Assembly: GCF_007990715.1 (NCBI RefSeq)
Contig: NZ_BJWY01000013.1
Span: 27,888-91,887 of the forward strand
Direction of reading: 5' to 3'
DNA length: 64,000 nucleotides
From: Nocardia seriolae NBRC 15557
Lineage (GTDB): Bacteria > Actinomycetota > Actinomycetes > Mycobacteriales > Mycobacteriaceae
The notes below the pieces were generated by a model. The model was given only the letters and a program-made list of their open reading frames with translations. It had not been told where the DNA came from and did no database searches. Of this stretch, positions 45,838-55,005 are shown piece after piece. The position numbers and the translations under genes were made by a program. Numbering within the stretch: position 1 is the first letter of the stretch; each line of letters opens with the position of its first letter.

Positions 45838-47538
45838 ATGCCGACCCTGCACGATCCCCTGCCGCTGGCCAGTGGCCAGGTGCTACCCAACCGCATTATG
45901 AAATCCGCCCTCAGCGAAGGGCTGGCGAATGCCGAGAACGCCCCCGACGCGCGGCTGGAACGACTCTACGCGCGCTGGAGCGAGGGCGGCTACGGGCTCA
46001 TCGTCACCGGCAATGTGATGGTCGACCGCCGTCACTGCGGCGAACCCGGCAATGTCGCCATCGAGGACGAACGACACCTCGACGCGCTGACCCGCTGGGC
46101 CAAGGTCGCCAAGGACGGCGGCAGCAAGGTCTGGGTGCAGCTGAATCATCCAGGGCGGCAGGCCAATCCGATCGTCACCCGCACCCGCGCGGTCGCACCG
46201 TCGGCGATCGCCATGGGCATTCCCGGCGTACCCGCGCCGCGCGCGCTGACCGAGGACGAGATCGGCGACATCATCGCCCGCTTCGGCCGGGCCGCGCGGG
46301 TCGCGGAGGCCGCCGGATTCGACGGCGTCCAGATCCACGGCGCGCACGGGTATCTGGTCTCGCAGTTCCTCTCGCCGCTGTCCAATCGGCGCACCGACGC
46401 CTGGGGCGGGGACGCGGAACGGCGGCGGCGGTTCGTGGTCGAGGTGGCGCGCAGCATCCGGGACGCGGTGAGCCCGGGGTTCGGGCTGGGCATCAAGCTC
46501 AATTCGGCCGACTTCCAGCGCGGCGGCTTCACCGAGGAGGAGTCGCGCGCGGTCATCGAGGAACTGTCCGGCGAGCATGTGGACCTGTTCGAAATCAGCG
46601 GCGGCAGTTACGAATCCCCGGCCATGATGGGTCGCCCCCGGACCGCGTCGGCCAGCACCCGCGCCCGCGAGGCGTACTTCCTGGACTACGCGCAGACCGC
46701 CCGCAAGGCCGCCGGCGCGGTGCCGATCGCGGTGACCGGCGGCTTCCGGTCCCGCGCCGCCATGTCCGAGGCGCTGGCCGAGGGCATCTGCGATGTGATC
46801 GGACTCGGCCGTCCCACGGCCGTGATTCCCAGTGCCGCGGCCGATCTGCTCAGCGGGCGCACCGAAACGCTGCGGCCCCCGCACATCTCGCTGGGCCTGC
46901 CGCCGCGCCTGGCCGCCAACGGCAACCTCAAGTCCTTCGACGGCGCCCTCGATCTGCAATGGCACACCGACCAACTCCACCTGATAGGAGCCGGCAATGA
47001 CCCCGACCCGGACCGCTCCCCCTGGCTCACGGCGGTAACCATGCTGCGCCGCAATGGATTCGAAGCCTTCCGCAGCAAGCGCTCGGCGGCCCCGAAATCG
47101 GCTACCGACCGTGCCGCCCGCAAGTTCCGCACCGAGCGCGCGGTGGGCCGCTACGTCATGAACCCGACGGTGCGCGCCCTGGACAAGGTCGGTGTCCGCA
47201 CCGCCTTCGCCACCGAGATCGAGACCATCGGCCGCAAGTCGGGACAGCCGCGCCGGGTCCCGATCTCCGTGCTGTTCGACGACACCGGGGCATGGGCCAT
47301 CTGCCAGCACGGACTGCGCTCGGGCTGGGGCCTGAATCTCAGCGCCGATCCGAATGTCCGTGTCCGCCAGGGTGATCGCTGGCGCACCGGTACCGCCGTG
47401 CTGCTCCCCGAGGACGATGTGGTGGCGCGCGCTCGCAGTTTCGCCCCGCATCCGGCCCTGGCCCCCTTCGCCCGCAGCGTCTTCGCGGCCCTGCAGAGCG
47501 ATCCGGTCACGGTTCGAATCACCTTCGACGACAACTGA
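45838..47538 (+). CDS. Fusion of ene-reductase (OYE family) and deazaflavin nitroreductase domain
   Basis: The 566-residue protein joins two redox domains. Residues 1 to about 370 are an FMN-binding Old Yellow Enzyme barrel, seen in LNHPGRQAN, IHGAHGYLVSQFLSPLSNRR and the phosphate-binding GICDVIGLGRP. Residues from about 435 to the end match the split-barrel deazaflavin-dependent nitroreductase family (TIGRKSGQPRRVPI, followed by WGLNLSADPNVRV), whose members use reduced coenzyme F420. Both parts look complete, so the protein may pass electrons between F420 and FMN or act on one substrate twice. A divergent TetR repressor with two operators probably controls it. The ribosome site before ATG 45838 is weak. 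Confidence 0.87.
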   Translation: MPTLHDPLPLASGQVLPNRIMKSALSEGLANAENAPDARLERLYARWSEGGYGLIVTGNVMVDRRHCGEPGNVAIEDERHLDALTRWAKVAKDGGSKVWVQLNHPGRQANPIVTRTRAVAPSAIAMGIPGVPAPRALTEDEIGDIIARFGRAARVAEAAGFDGVQIHGAHGYLVSQFLSPLSNRRTDAWGGDAERRRRFVVEVARSIRDAVSPGFGLGIKLNSADFQRGGFTEEESRAVIEELSGEHVDLFEISGGSYESPAMMGRPRTASASTRAREAYFLDYAQTARKAAGAVPIAVTGGFRSRAAMSEALAEGICDVIGLGRPTAVIPSAAADLLSGRTETLRPPHISLGLPPRLAANGNLKSFDGALDLQWHTDQLHLIGAGNDPDPDRSPWLTAVTMLRRNGFEAFRSKRSAAPKSATDRAARKFRTERAVGRYVMNPTVRALDKVGVRTAFATEIETIGRKSGQPRRVPISVLFDDTGAWAICQHGLRSGWGLNLSADPNVRVRQGDRWRTGTAVLLPEDDVVARARSFAPHPALAPFARSVFAALQSDPVTVRITFDDN

Positions 47539-47674
47539 TTACGCCCGATCGGGGCCGGTGCAGTCAGCGACAGCGCACGGCCGGGTGATCTCGCCGACCC
47601 GCGCCGGGTGACGCCTTCCGGTTCCCGGCGGGATCGGCACCGGCAATCCGGTCATCGAGGAGGCATCCGTCAGC

Positions 47675-47714
47675 GCGCCCTGGTAGCCGGTCCACGAACC
47701 GGTTACCAGGGCGC
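47675..47714. terminator. Strong 17-bp hairpin between convergent genes
   Basis: Arms 47675-47691 and 47698-47714 pair over 17 bp with a single G-T pair and a 6-nt loop. It sits in the 219-bp gap between the fusion gene and the convergent cupin gene, and probably terminates both. There is no T-run. I see no convincing gene in the rest of the gap (a 67-codon minus-strand frame is considered spurious). Confidence 0.72.
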
Positions 47715-47757
47715 GGCGCCCATTCGGCTGTGCGGAATTCACTCGACGGCGCGGGAC

Positions 47758-48132
47758 TCACTTGGCGTAGTTGCTCGCGCCCCACCAGTCGACGACCACC
47801 ACGTCCTCGTCGCCGACCACCCAGGCGTCGTGCCGGGCCGGTAGAGCGGTGACCTGGCCGGGGCCGGCGTCGAATTCGGTGCCGTCGGCCATCTGGATGT
47901 GCAGAGTGCCTGCCACGTGGTACTGGAAGTGCGGTGCTTCGCAGAATTCGGTTCCCGCGAGCGGTTTCACGTCCTGCGACCAGCGCCAGCCGGGGTGCAG
48001 GACGAGGCGGCCGATGTCGGATCCCTGGACCCGGAGCAGTTCCAGCTGTCCGTGGTCGAAGGTGCGGACCTCGTCGGGGGCTGCGAAGTCGCGGTGTTCG
48101 GCGCGTGCGGTCTGGATGGTGTCTTCGCTCAT
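47758..48132 (-). CDS. Small cupin-domain protein
   Basis: The 124-residue protein folds as a single cupin barrel, with an HFQYHVAGTLHIQMADG strand pair and PGQVTALPARHDAWVVGDE forming the second cupin motif. Metal-binding residues are partly kept. Such small cupins act as isomerases, epimerases or ligand sensors; nothing here decides which. ATG 48132 follows GAGGTGA by 5 nt. It overlaps nothing but lies 10 bp after the SnoaL-like gene, with which it forms an operon. Confidence 0.8.
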   Translation of the reverse strand: MSEDTIQTARAEHRDFAAPDEVRTFDHGQLELLRVQGSDIGRLVLHPGWRWSQDVKPLAGTEFCEAPHFQYHVAGTLHIQMADGTEFDAGPGQVTALPARHDAWVVGDEDVVVVDWWGASNYAK

Positions 48133-48142
48133 CGTGCTCACC

Positions 48143-48511
48143 TCACTCGTCCCAGACCTGGACGCCGACTTCGCGGACGATGTGCCCGTCGGCGATGTCG
48201 AGGGTGGCCGCGCACAGGACGCGGCTGCCGCCGGGGTATTCGCAGTCCTCGGTGTAGGCGACCCGATCGCCCGCGGCGGTCAGGTGCTCGACCTTGTGGG
48301 TCATGTCCCGGCTACAGATGTCGTTGAGGTATTCGCCGATCGCGCCCCGCCCGCGCAGGATCTGCGGATTGCTGGGCGGGTGCAGCCGATCGACCAGCCG
48401 CATTTCCGCATCCTCGGCGTACAGGCCGATCAGCTGATCGGCGTCGCGCTCCTCGATGCCGCGGCGCAGGGCCGCGAGATCGAACTGCGCGGGTGCTTCC
48501 ATGGTGCTCAT
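48143..48511 (-). CDS. SnoaL/NTF2-like small protein
   Basis: The 122-residue protein has the cone-shaped NTF2-like fold pattern: N-terminal helices (ALRRGIEERDADQLIGLYAEDAEM), then strands ending in HIVREVGVQVWDE. SnoaL-like members are polyketide cyclases, isomerases or hydrolases. ATG 48511 is preceded by GGAGAG at 7 nt. It is divergent from the SARP-type regulator, which makes it and the cupin gene plausible targets. Confidence 0.8.
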   Translation of the reverse strand: MSTMEAPAQFDLAALRRGIEERDADQLIGLYAEDAEMRLVDRLHPPSNPQILRGRGAIGEYLNDICSRDMTHKVEHLTAAGDRVAYTEDCEYPGGSRVLCAATLDIADGHIVREVGVQVWDE

Positions 48512-48634
48512 CTCGTGTCTCTCCGGATCGGGGCCGTCGGTCGCGGCCGGTGAGTTCAGCATCGGCGGGGTCCGTCATTTGATCGTCAACGCCGGGACAG
48601 GAGTGGGCGCGGGGACTACCGTTTCAGTAATCGG

Positions 48635-51600
48635 ATGGTGGTTATGCTGCGGATTCACGTCTTCGGTGCACTCGAGGTCGAACTTGACGGCGATCCCGTG
48701 ACCCTCCCGCGCGGCCGCCTGGTCCGCTCCCTGCTGGCCTGGCTGGCCCTGCATCCCGGCCCGCACCCCCGCACCCGCGTCTGCACCCTCTTCTGGCCCG
48801 ATGCCCCCGACGCCAAGGCCCGGGCCAGCCTGCGCAGCGCCATGTGGGCACTGCGAATCGCCCTGGGCCCCAGCGCCTCGGCCCTGCACACCGATCGCGA
48901 CATCGTCGACCTGCGCCGGAACGCGGTCTGGGTGGACGCGGTCGAGTTCGATCGGCTGCGCGCCGCGGGACATGCGGAACAGGCCATCGCGATCTGCCGC
49001 GGCGAGCTGCTCGCCGATCACGACGAGGAATGGGTGCGGCAACTCCGCGACGAATACGGCCGACGGCTGGCCGCGCTCCTGGCCGTCTCGGCGCAGGCGG
49101 CCGAATCCGGCGGCGACGTCGCCCGCGCCCGGGACCGGGCGCATCGGCGCGCCCTGCTGCGGCCATTGGACGATGAGGCGGGCCGCGAGCTGATCCGGCT
49201 GTCGGCGGCCGCCGGTGATCTCCCGGCGGCGATGACCGCGTTCACCCGCCTGCGTGACGCCCTGCGCACCGAACTCGACCTGGATCCCACCGCGGCCACC
49301 GTCAGCCTGATGGAAAGCCTGCGGCCACAGTCGAAACCGCCGGACTCCGATTCCATCCGACCCGGAATCGATGGTGGCGCAACAGCTCCGGAGGCACCCG
49401 TCCCGAACGGGTCGACCAGGCCCGCGCCCGTGCTGCCCGCCGCGACCACGATGGCGGTCGTACCCGGAATGGACACGGCGGCAGCCTTTTTCGGCAGGAC
49501 GGCCGAATTGCACGATCTGGTCGGTGGCTGGCATCGGGTATGCGACGGCGCGGGTATGGCGGTGGCCATAGTCGGGGACGGCGGGATCGGCAAGACCCGG
49601 CTGGCGGAGGAAATGCTGACCATCGCCCGCCGGGACGGGGCCCGCACCGCGATCGGAGCACCCGGTGCGCTCGGCGGCGCACCCTACGAACTGTGGTCGG
49701 AAATGCTGGCCGAGGTGCTCGAGCCGGACGATCGACTGCCCGGCGACGCCTTGTGGGCAGCGAATTTGTCTCGGCTGTTGCCCAGTGTCGCAGCGCATTC
49801 GGGGGTGGTGCTGGCCCAGAACGGCCCATCGAAACCCGGAGTCACGGCCCTCTCCGACAACGACCCCGCCATCTCGTCGAGGACACCCGGGGTCGCCCGG
49901 CTCGGCAACCTCGGCGCACCGCTGACCTCGGTGCGCAGCCAGGCCCGCCCGATCACCGCACTCGGGGTGGAGCACGACCGGATCCGGCTGTTCGAGGCCG
50001 TCGTCGAGTTCCTCGGCTTCCTGGCGGCCCGGCGACCGCTCGTGCTGGTACTGGAGGATCTGCACGCGGCCGATCTCTCCAGCCTCGAGTTGCTGCGCTA
50101 CGCGGGGCGGCGGCTCTCGCGGCTGCCGGTGCTGCTCATCCTGACGCGCCGCCCGCTGCCGCCCCGCCCGCAGCTGGACGGCGTGCTCGGCGCGCTGCGC
50201 GCCAAGGGTGCGCTGCGACTGGAACTCGGACTGAGACCCTTACCCCCGCAGGCTATTCGGCTGATCATCCGGGAGGCCGCCCACCTGCCCGAATCGCTCG
50301 AGAACCGCATTCTGGCGGCGGTCGACGGCAATCCGCTGCTGGCGGCCGAGACCGCCCGCCACGTCGCGCGCGGCACCGGCGATCCCGGCGACGGACTGCG
50401 CGTCGCGGCGGCGTCGGCCATGGCGCGACTCAGCGAGTCCGGCAGGCTGTTCCACGAACTGCTGGCAGCCTCGGGCCGGGACCTGAACCGCGCCGAGATC
50501 ATGTCGCTGCCGCTGCTGGCCGACCCCGCCACCGCCGCCACCGAATCCCTGGGCGCGGGATTGCTTCGCGTCCGCGAAGATTCGATCGGATACCGCCACG
50601 AGTCGCTGCGCCAAGCGGTCTACGACGACATCCCCCAACTGCGCCGCGTCCGCCTCCACGACGCCCTCGCCTCCAGCCTGCAAGCCGCCCACCTCCACGA
50701 AGTCCCGCCCGCCGGACCTCACACAGCACTCGCCGCCGACCTCCGCGATGCGCGAGTTGCCGATGTGCGCGAGGCGTCGGCCGCCGGGTCGAGCGGTGCC
50801 GGGGTAGTCCGTGATCAGCGGCGGTCGGTGGAGTTGGCTCGGCATCTGCGGCTGGCGGGGCATCGGGGGCGGGCGGCCGGGGAGTTGCGGCGGGCCGCGG
50901 CGGGGCGGGCGGGGCGGCCCGATATGGCGTACTCCTGTCTGGCCAATGCCGCCGGGGCCGCCGCGTGCGCCGGTGATTTCGAACGGGCCCTGGATTTCGT
51001 GGAACGCTGCCTGCCGCTGGTCGTGCCCAACGGCCTGACCCGCCTGGCCGTCTACGTCTACACCGGACAGTCCGCCGTACTGCGCCGCCTGGGCCGGGCG
51101 GGCGAGGCGGCCGCGGCCCTGGCCGCCGCCGACACCGCCGCGGGCCGCCTGGGCATCCCGGCCCTGGACGGACTAGTGCACAGCGAGCGTGCGCAACTGG
51201 CCCTCGATCGGGGCGATTACGGCACGGCCGCCGGGGAATTCCGGGCCGCGCTGGCCGTCGACGCGCCGATCAGCCGACCCCTGACCCGGCTGTACCTGGC
51301 GGAGGCCCTGACCCGTGACGGCCGCACCGCCGAAGCCGGGACCGCACTCCAGGCCATCGCGCTGGAACCCATGTCGGACAGCGATTTCCCGGACACCCTG
51401 GTGGCTCGCATGAATCGCGTCGAGGGCCTGCTGGCGGCCCGCGACGGCAATATCGAACTGGCCACCACCCGGCTGCTGGCGGCCGTCGAGGGCTGGCGGC
51501 GGCGCGCGACGGCGGCCACGGTGGGCCGCCGCTACGCCGCCAACATCATCGACCTGGGTCGGCCACCGCTCTCGGGACTGGTGGAGCCCGACCGCGAATA

Positions 51601-51670
51601 CCGCCTCGTGACAGCCGAATTGGCCGCGCTCACCGACCTGCCCAGGAGCCCCGATGCCCACCTTCGATGA
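48635..51670 (+). CDS. Large SARP-type transcriptional regulator with ATPase and helical repeats
   Basis: This 1011-residue protein begins with an OmpR-like winged helix (RIHVFGALEVELDG to about residue 95) and a bacterial transcriptional activation domain (about 100-230). A linker and an AAA/NACHT-like ATPase with Walker A GDGGIGKTR (about 311-319) and Walker B VLVLEDLHAAD follow; the C-terminal third is made of helical TPR-like repeats. This is the AfsR-type architecture that often switches on secondary metabolism. ATG 48635 and ATG 48644 are both possible starts. Likely targets are the divergent SnoaL-cupin pair and the SRPBCC gene, whose start it overlaps by 17 bp. Confidence 0.88.
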   Translation: MVVMLRIHVFGALEVELDGDPVTLPRGRLVRSLLAWLALHPGPHPRTRVCTLFWPDAPDAKARASLRSAMWALRIALGPSASALHTDRDIVDLRRNAVWVDAVEFDRLRAAGHAEQAIAICRGELLADHDEEWVRQLRDEYGRRLAALLAVSAQAAESGGDVARARDRAHRRALLRPLDDEAGRELIRLSAAAGDLPAAMTAFTRLRDALRTELDLDPTAATVSLMESLRPQSKPPDSDSIRPGIDGGATAPEAPVPNGSTRPAPVLPAATTMAVVPGMDTAAAFFGRTAELHDLVGGWHRVCDGAGMAVAIVGDGGIGKTRLAEEMLTIARRDGARTAIGAPGALGGAPYELWSEMLAEVLEPDDRLPGDALWAANLSRLLPSVAAHSGVVLAQNGPSKPGVTALSDNDPAISSRTPGVARLGNLGAPLTSVRSQARPITALGVEHDRIRLFEAVVEFLGFLAARRPLVLVLEDLHAADLSSLELLRYAGRRLSRLPVLLILTRRPLPPRPQLDGVLGALRAKGALRLELGLRPLPPQAIRLIIREAAHLPESLENRILAAVDGNPLLAAETARHVARGTGDPGDGLRVAAASAMARLSESGRLFHELLAASGRDLNRAEIMSLPLLADPATAATESLGAGLLRVREDSIGYRHESLRQAVYDDIPQLRRVRLHDALASSLQAAHLHEVPPAGPHTALAADLRDARVADVREASAAGSSGAGVVRDQRRSVELARHLRLAGHRGRAAGELRRAAAGRAGRPDMAYSCLANAAGAAACAGDFERALDFVERCLPLVVPNGLTRLAVYVYTGQSAVLRRLGRAGEAAAALAAADTAAGRLGIPALDGLVHSERAQLALDRGDYGTAAGEFRAALAVDAPISRPLTRLYLAEALTRDGRTAEAGTALQAIALEPMSDSDFPDTLVARMNRVEGLLAARDGNIELATTRLLAAVEGWRRRATAATVGRRYAANIIDLGRPPLSGLVEPDREYRLVTAELAALTDLPRSPDAHLR

Positions 51671-52055
51671 TCACGCGCGAACCGCGGCGACCCCGGCGGC
51701 GGTCTGGAAACTGCTCTACGACCCGTCCCGCTTCACCGAGTGGTGGTCGGGCATCGGCAGCATCGAGCCCGACGCCGACGGCTCGACGTACACCATGTAC
51801 CCCGAGGGCTATCCCGATTTCCCGATGCCGCAGACCCTGCGCGCCGATCGCGGGAACTCGCTGGTGACGATCTCCTGCCTCGTCTCGGACCTGCTGTTCG
51901 TCTGGCAGCTGAGTTTGGCGGAGGACGGGCATTCCACCGATATCCATGTGCACGTGGAGATTCCGGAGGCCGAGGCCGCGCGCCTCGCGACACAGCGCGA
52001 GGTCATCCACGAGTCCCTCACCAAATTGGCCGCACTGTCCGCCACTGCTGATTGA
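51654..52055 (+). CDS. SRPBCC-family (polyketide cyclase/START-like) protein
   Basis: The 133-residue protein has the helix-grip fold signature: start PTFDDHARTAATPAAVWKLL, then DPSRFTEWW, and a C-terminal helix that covers a ligand cavity. Members bind hydrophobic molecules or cyclise polyketides. It overlaps the end of the SARP regulator by 17 bp and so is translated from the same message. Which ligand it uses is not visible. Confidence 0.85.
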   Translation: MPTFDDHARTAATPAAVWKLLYDPSRFTEWWSGIGSIEPDADGSTYTMYPEGYPDFPMPQTLRADRGNSLVTISCLVSDLLFVWQLSLAEDGHSTDIHVHVEIPEAEAARLATQREVIHESLTKLAALSATAD

Positions 52056-52067
52056 TCCCCGATAGCC

Positions 52068-52129
52068 CGAATTTCGTTATAGGGAATTTATTTTCGTGTG
52101 ATATGATATAAGCGAATTCGAATTTCCCT
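52068..52129. promoter_or_regulatory. AT-rich promoter island with inverted repeat
   Basis: This 62-bp stretch is strikingly AT-rich for the genome. It contains TATGATATAAG as a possible -10 region and AGGGAA/TTCCCT arms at 52081-52086 and 52124-52129, with CGAATT directly repeated. It lies just before the methyltransferase gene and probably drives it. Confidence 0.5.
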
Positions 52130-52158
52130 GTCTACCATCGGGACTCGTGGAGAATTCG

Positions 52159-53010
52159 ATGAACAACGGCCCGAGCCGGACCGCGATGATGGCGGCGGCG
52201 GGCCGCGCGGCGCATCTGCTCGTGGACAGCGAACCGCACCTGTTCCGGGACACCGTGGCCGAGGCACTGCTGGGCGAGCGGGCCGCCGAACTCATTGCCT
52301 ATCACCGGGAATCCGGTGATCATCCGGTGCTCAGCGGCACCCGGGCCCAGGTCACCGCCCGCAGCCACCACACCGAGTCCCTGCTGGCCGCGGGCTTCGA
52401 ACAGTACGTGATCCTCGGCGCGGGCCTGGACACCTTCGCCTACCGGTCACCGCTGGCGCAGCGGGTGACGGTCTACGAGGTCGACCACCCGGCGACCCAG
52501 AAATGGAAGCGAGAATTGCTCGCCACCGCCGGAATCGGCACCGCCACCGTCGAATTCGTCGGGGTGGACTTCGAGTGCGACAACCTGGCCACCGAATTGG
52601 CCGCCCACGGTTTCGACCCGCGACGCCCCGCCCTGGTGAGCTGGCTCGGCGTGACCATGTACCTCACCGAATCCGCGATATCCGCCACCCTGGACACCCT
52701 GTCCGGCTTCGCACCGTACACCGAACTGGTGCTGGAATACGCGCTCCTGCCGGACCTGCGCGACGAATCCGGCCGTGTCTACGCCGAATTCGCCCTCCCT
52801 GCCACCGCCGGGCAGGGCGAACCGTTCCTGAGCTTCTTCTCACCCGAAACGGTGACCGCCCTGCTCACCGCGCACGGTTTCACCGTGGCGGAACATATTT
52901 CACAGCGCGAGGCCGTCGACGCCGCCCTCTGGCAGCGCGACGACGCCCTGCACCCCGCCGACTTCTGCCGGCTGGTGCGCGCTCACAACTCCGGCCGCAC
53001 CAGAATCTGA
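52159..53010 (+). CDS. SAM-dependent methyltransferase (TIGR00027/PPM family)
   Basis: The 283-residue class I methyltransferase has the SAM motif VILGAGLDTFAYR, an acidic VYEVDHPATQ (post-I) and the family sequence WLGVTMYLT. Mycobacteria and Nocardia carry many of these leucine carboxyl methyltransferase-like proteins; substrates are mostly unknown. ATG 52159 is chosen because GGAG lies 7 nt upstream; GTG 52147 is in frame. Its 3' end overlaps the convergent dehydrogenase gene by 28 bp. Confidence 0.85.
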   Translation: MNNGPSRTAMMAAAGRAAHLLVDSEPHLFRDTVAEALLGERAAELIAYHRESGDHPVLSGTRAQVTARSHHTESLLAAGFEQYVILGAGLDTFAYRSPLAQRVTVYEVDHPATQKWKRELLATAGIGTATVEFVGVDFECDNLATELAAHGFDPRRPALVSWLGVTMYLTESAISATLDTLSGFAPYTELVLEYALLPDLRDESGRVYAEFALPATAGQGEPFLSFFSPETVTALLTAHGFTVAEHISQREAVDAALWQRDDALHPADFCRLVRAHNSGRTRI

Positions 53011-54014
53011 ATGTGATCGTCCGGATTGCGCAGTGCTTCGATGGTGCCCGCGACGCCGTCCAGCCCGACCTGATCGGTAATCAGCGAAGCGGCGTCCACG
53101 GTGCCATCGGCTATGCGGTGCAGGGTCTTCGCGTACTCCTCGTGCGGATAGACCATGCACATCTGCAAGGAGATGTCCTTGTAGATGCCGACGATCGGCC
53201 GGATGACATCGTCGGTCATGACCGCGCCGATCTGGAGAATCGCGGTCTCGCGGGGGACCTTGTACATGAGGTCGTTGAGCAGGCCCGGCACCGACGCGCA
53301 CACCCAGACGTGCAGCTTCTGCCCCGGCGAGGCGAGCTCCTGCCACACCTCGACCGGGTCCTCGGTGGCCGGGTCCACCACCCGGTGCGCGCCCAACCGC
53401 AGCGCGGCCTCGCGGCGCAGCTCGGACGGATCCGAGGCCACGATGGGCGCGACACCGCGCTCGGCCAGCGCCGCCACCGCGCCCAAACCGACGGGGCCGC
53501 AGCCGATCACGATGCCGGTTCCGTCGGGCCCGATGCCGGTCCGGGCCACATTGCCGAACCCGACGGCCAGCGGCTCGGTCATGGCTGCCACGTGCGGCGG
53601 CACATGATCGGGGATGGGTTCCAAGGCCATGGCCTGCAACACCATTCGCTCGCCGTAGCCGCCCGGGAAGTCATTGGAGTACCCGACCCCGTGAATCCCG
53701 CCCGCCGCGTCCAGCGCCCACGGCAGCGCCACCACATTCTGTCCCTCGACGAACGGCGTATCCGGTCCCGCGCCGATGACCCGCGCCGCCAGCTCGTGCC
53801 CCATCACCAGGTCCCGGCACGGGTCGAACAGGAAGGTCGGCACCCCGGAATCCCGTGAGGCCTGGAGGAATTCATCGGTATAGTCGAGGGCCTGCTTGTC
53901 CGACCCGCAGACGCCGCAGGCGATGGTCTCCACCAGCACCTGTCCGGGTCCGGGCACCGGCTCGGGCACCTCATCCACCACCAGCTTGCGATTGCGCATG
54001 ACTACCGCGCGCAT
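52983..54014 (-). CDS. Zinc-dependent alcohol dehydrogenase (MDR family)
   Basis: The 343-residue medium-chain dehydrogenase has the catalytic zinc ligands in CGVCGSD and MGHELAARV, and the NAD(P) motif GCGPVGLGA. The usual four-cysteine structural zinc lobe is not evident. It is the last of six minus-strand genes with ring-hydroxylating and ring-cleaving enzymes, so it likely oxidises an alcohol intermediate of that pathway. AAGGA lies 9 nt before ATG 54014. The gene overlaps the methyltransferase tail to tail. Confidence 0.88.
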   Translation of the reverse strand: MRAVVMRNRKLVVDEVPEPVPGPGQVLVETIACGVCGSDKQALDYTDEFLQASRDSGVPTFLFDPCRDLVMGHELAARVIGAGPDTPFVEGQNVVALPWALDAAGGIHGVGYSNDFPGGYGERMVLQAMALEPIPDHVPPHVAAMTEPLAVGFGNVARTGIGPDGTGIVIGCGPVGLGAVAALAERGVAPIVASDPSELRREAALRLGAHRVVDPATEDPVEVWQELASPGQKLHVWVCASVPGLLNDLMYKVPRETAILQIGAVMTDDVIRPIVGIYKDISLQMCMVYPHEEYAKTLHRIADGTVDAASLITDQVGLDGVAGTIEALRNPDDHIQILVRPEL

Positions 54015-54099
54015 GTCAGCGTCCTTCCGTTTCGGAGTCGAGTTGTGCTCCGAACACCGCGCGCCCCACTCGGCTCCGAGGACGCGCGGCAAGCGTGTG

Positions 54100-54978
54100 T
54101 CAGCCCCTGGCCCACTCGTGGCCCCAGTAGCTGTCGGCGGTCATCTCCTCGGCCACGTAGTCCTCGCCGACCAGCATTCCGTCGCAACCGAATTCGAGAT
54201 CCCAGTTGCCGGGGGTGCGGACGTAGAAGGAGATCATCTTGTCGTTGGTGTGGCGACCCAGCGTGGAGGACAGGTGGTAGCCCGCCTTGTTGACGCGGTC
54301 CAGCGCACGGCCGACATCGTCGAGCGAGTCGACCTCGACCATGACGTGCACGATGCCCGGGCCGTCCGGCCGCGAGCCCGGGATGAGCGCCAGGCTGTGG
54401 TGGCGCGGGTTCACGCCCATGAAGCGGATCCAGATCGGATGCTCGGGCGGGCCCACCCGGAACGAGCCGCGCGAGGCGAAGCCCAGCACGTCGGTGTAGA
54501 ACTGCCGCGCCTGCTCGATATCGCGGACCGGCAGCACCACGTGCCCGAGCCCGAGATCGCCGGTGACGAACCGGCTTCCGAACTTGCCGACCACCGGCGA
54601 GTGGTCCAGCAGCGGGCCGTGGAAGACCTCGATGGTGAAGCCGGACGGATCGACGAAGGCGATGGCCTCCTCCACGTGCCGGTTGACCGCCTCGGCCACC
54701 GATAGCGTGCTGACCGCGACCCCGGCCTTCTCCAGCGTCTCGCGCACCAACTCCAGCGAGCGGCGATCGGCCACCTGCCAGCCGACGGCGATGACCTCGT
54801 CGCGCTCGCCCGGCACCAGCTCGAAGCGGTAGGTGTGCTCGTCCACGCGCAGGTAGACCGATTCGGCATTGGGCCCGGTGCCCTCGGCGAAACCGATGGT
54901 GTCGAAGGCGAATCGACGCCAGGCGTCCACATCGGCGATGCGGGCGCGCACGTAGCCCAGGGAGGCGAAGGCGGCCAT
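54100..54978 (-). CDS. Extradiol ring-cleavage dioxygenase (HsaC/BphC type)
   Basis: This 292-residue two-domain vicinal-oxygen-chelate enzyme cleaves catechol rings next to the hydroxyls, using Fe(II). The three iron ligands are visible as His146 (GHVVLP), His211 (GIVHVMVEV) and Glu262 (DLEFGC). The active-site residues in NPRHHS (around 190-195), GRHTND (His243) and Tyr252 also fit. It resembles HsaC, the steroid A-ring dioxygenase, and also biphenyl-type BphC. The neighbouring KshA/KshB-like genes favour a steroid-like substrate, though that is inference. It follows kshB by 27 bp. Confidence 0.9.
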   Translation of the reverse strand: MAAFASLGYVRARIADVDAWRRFAFDTIGFAEGTGPNAESVYLRVDEHTYRFELVPGERDEVIAVGWQVADRRSLELVRETLEKAGVAVSTLSVAEAVNRHVEEAIAFVDPSGFTIEVFHGPLLDHSPVVGKFGSRFVTGDLGLGHVVLPVRDIEQARQFYTDVLGFASRGSFRVGPPEHPIWIRFMGVNPRHHSLALIPGSRPDGPGIVHVMVEVDSLDDVGRALDRVNKAGYHLSSTLGRHTNDKMISFYVRTPGNWDLEFGCDGMLVGEDYVAEEMTADSYWGHEWARG

Positions 54979-55005
54979 GGTGATACTCCTCGGATTATCG
55001 GGTTA

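Noticed and set aside
47539..47742. Minus-strand open frame of 67 codons in the gap after the fusion gene
   Set aside because: It runs through the 17-bp hairpin, has no ribosome site and no recognisable sequence.
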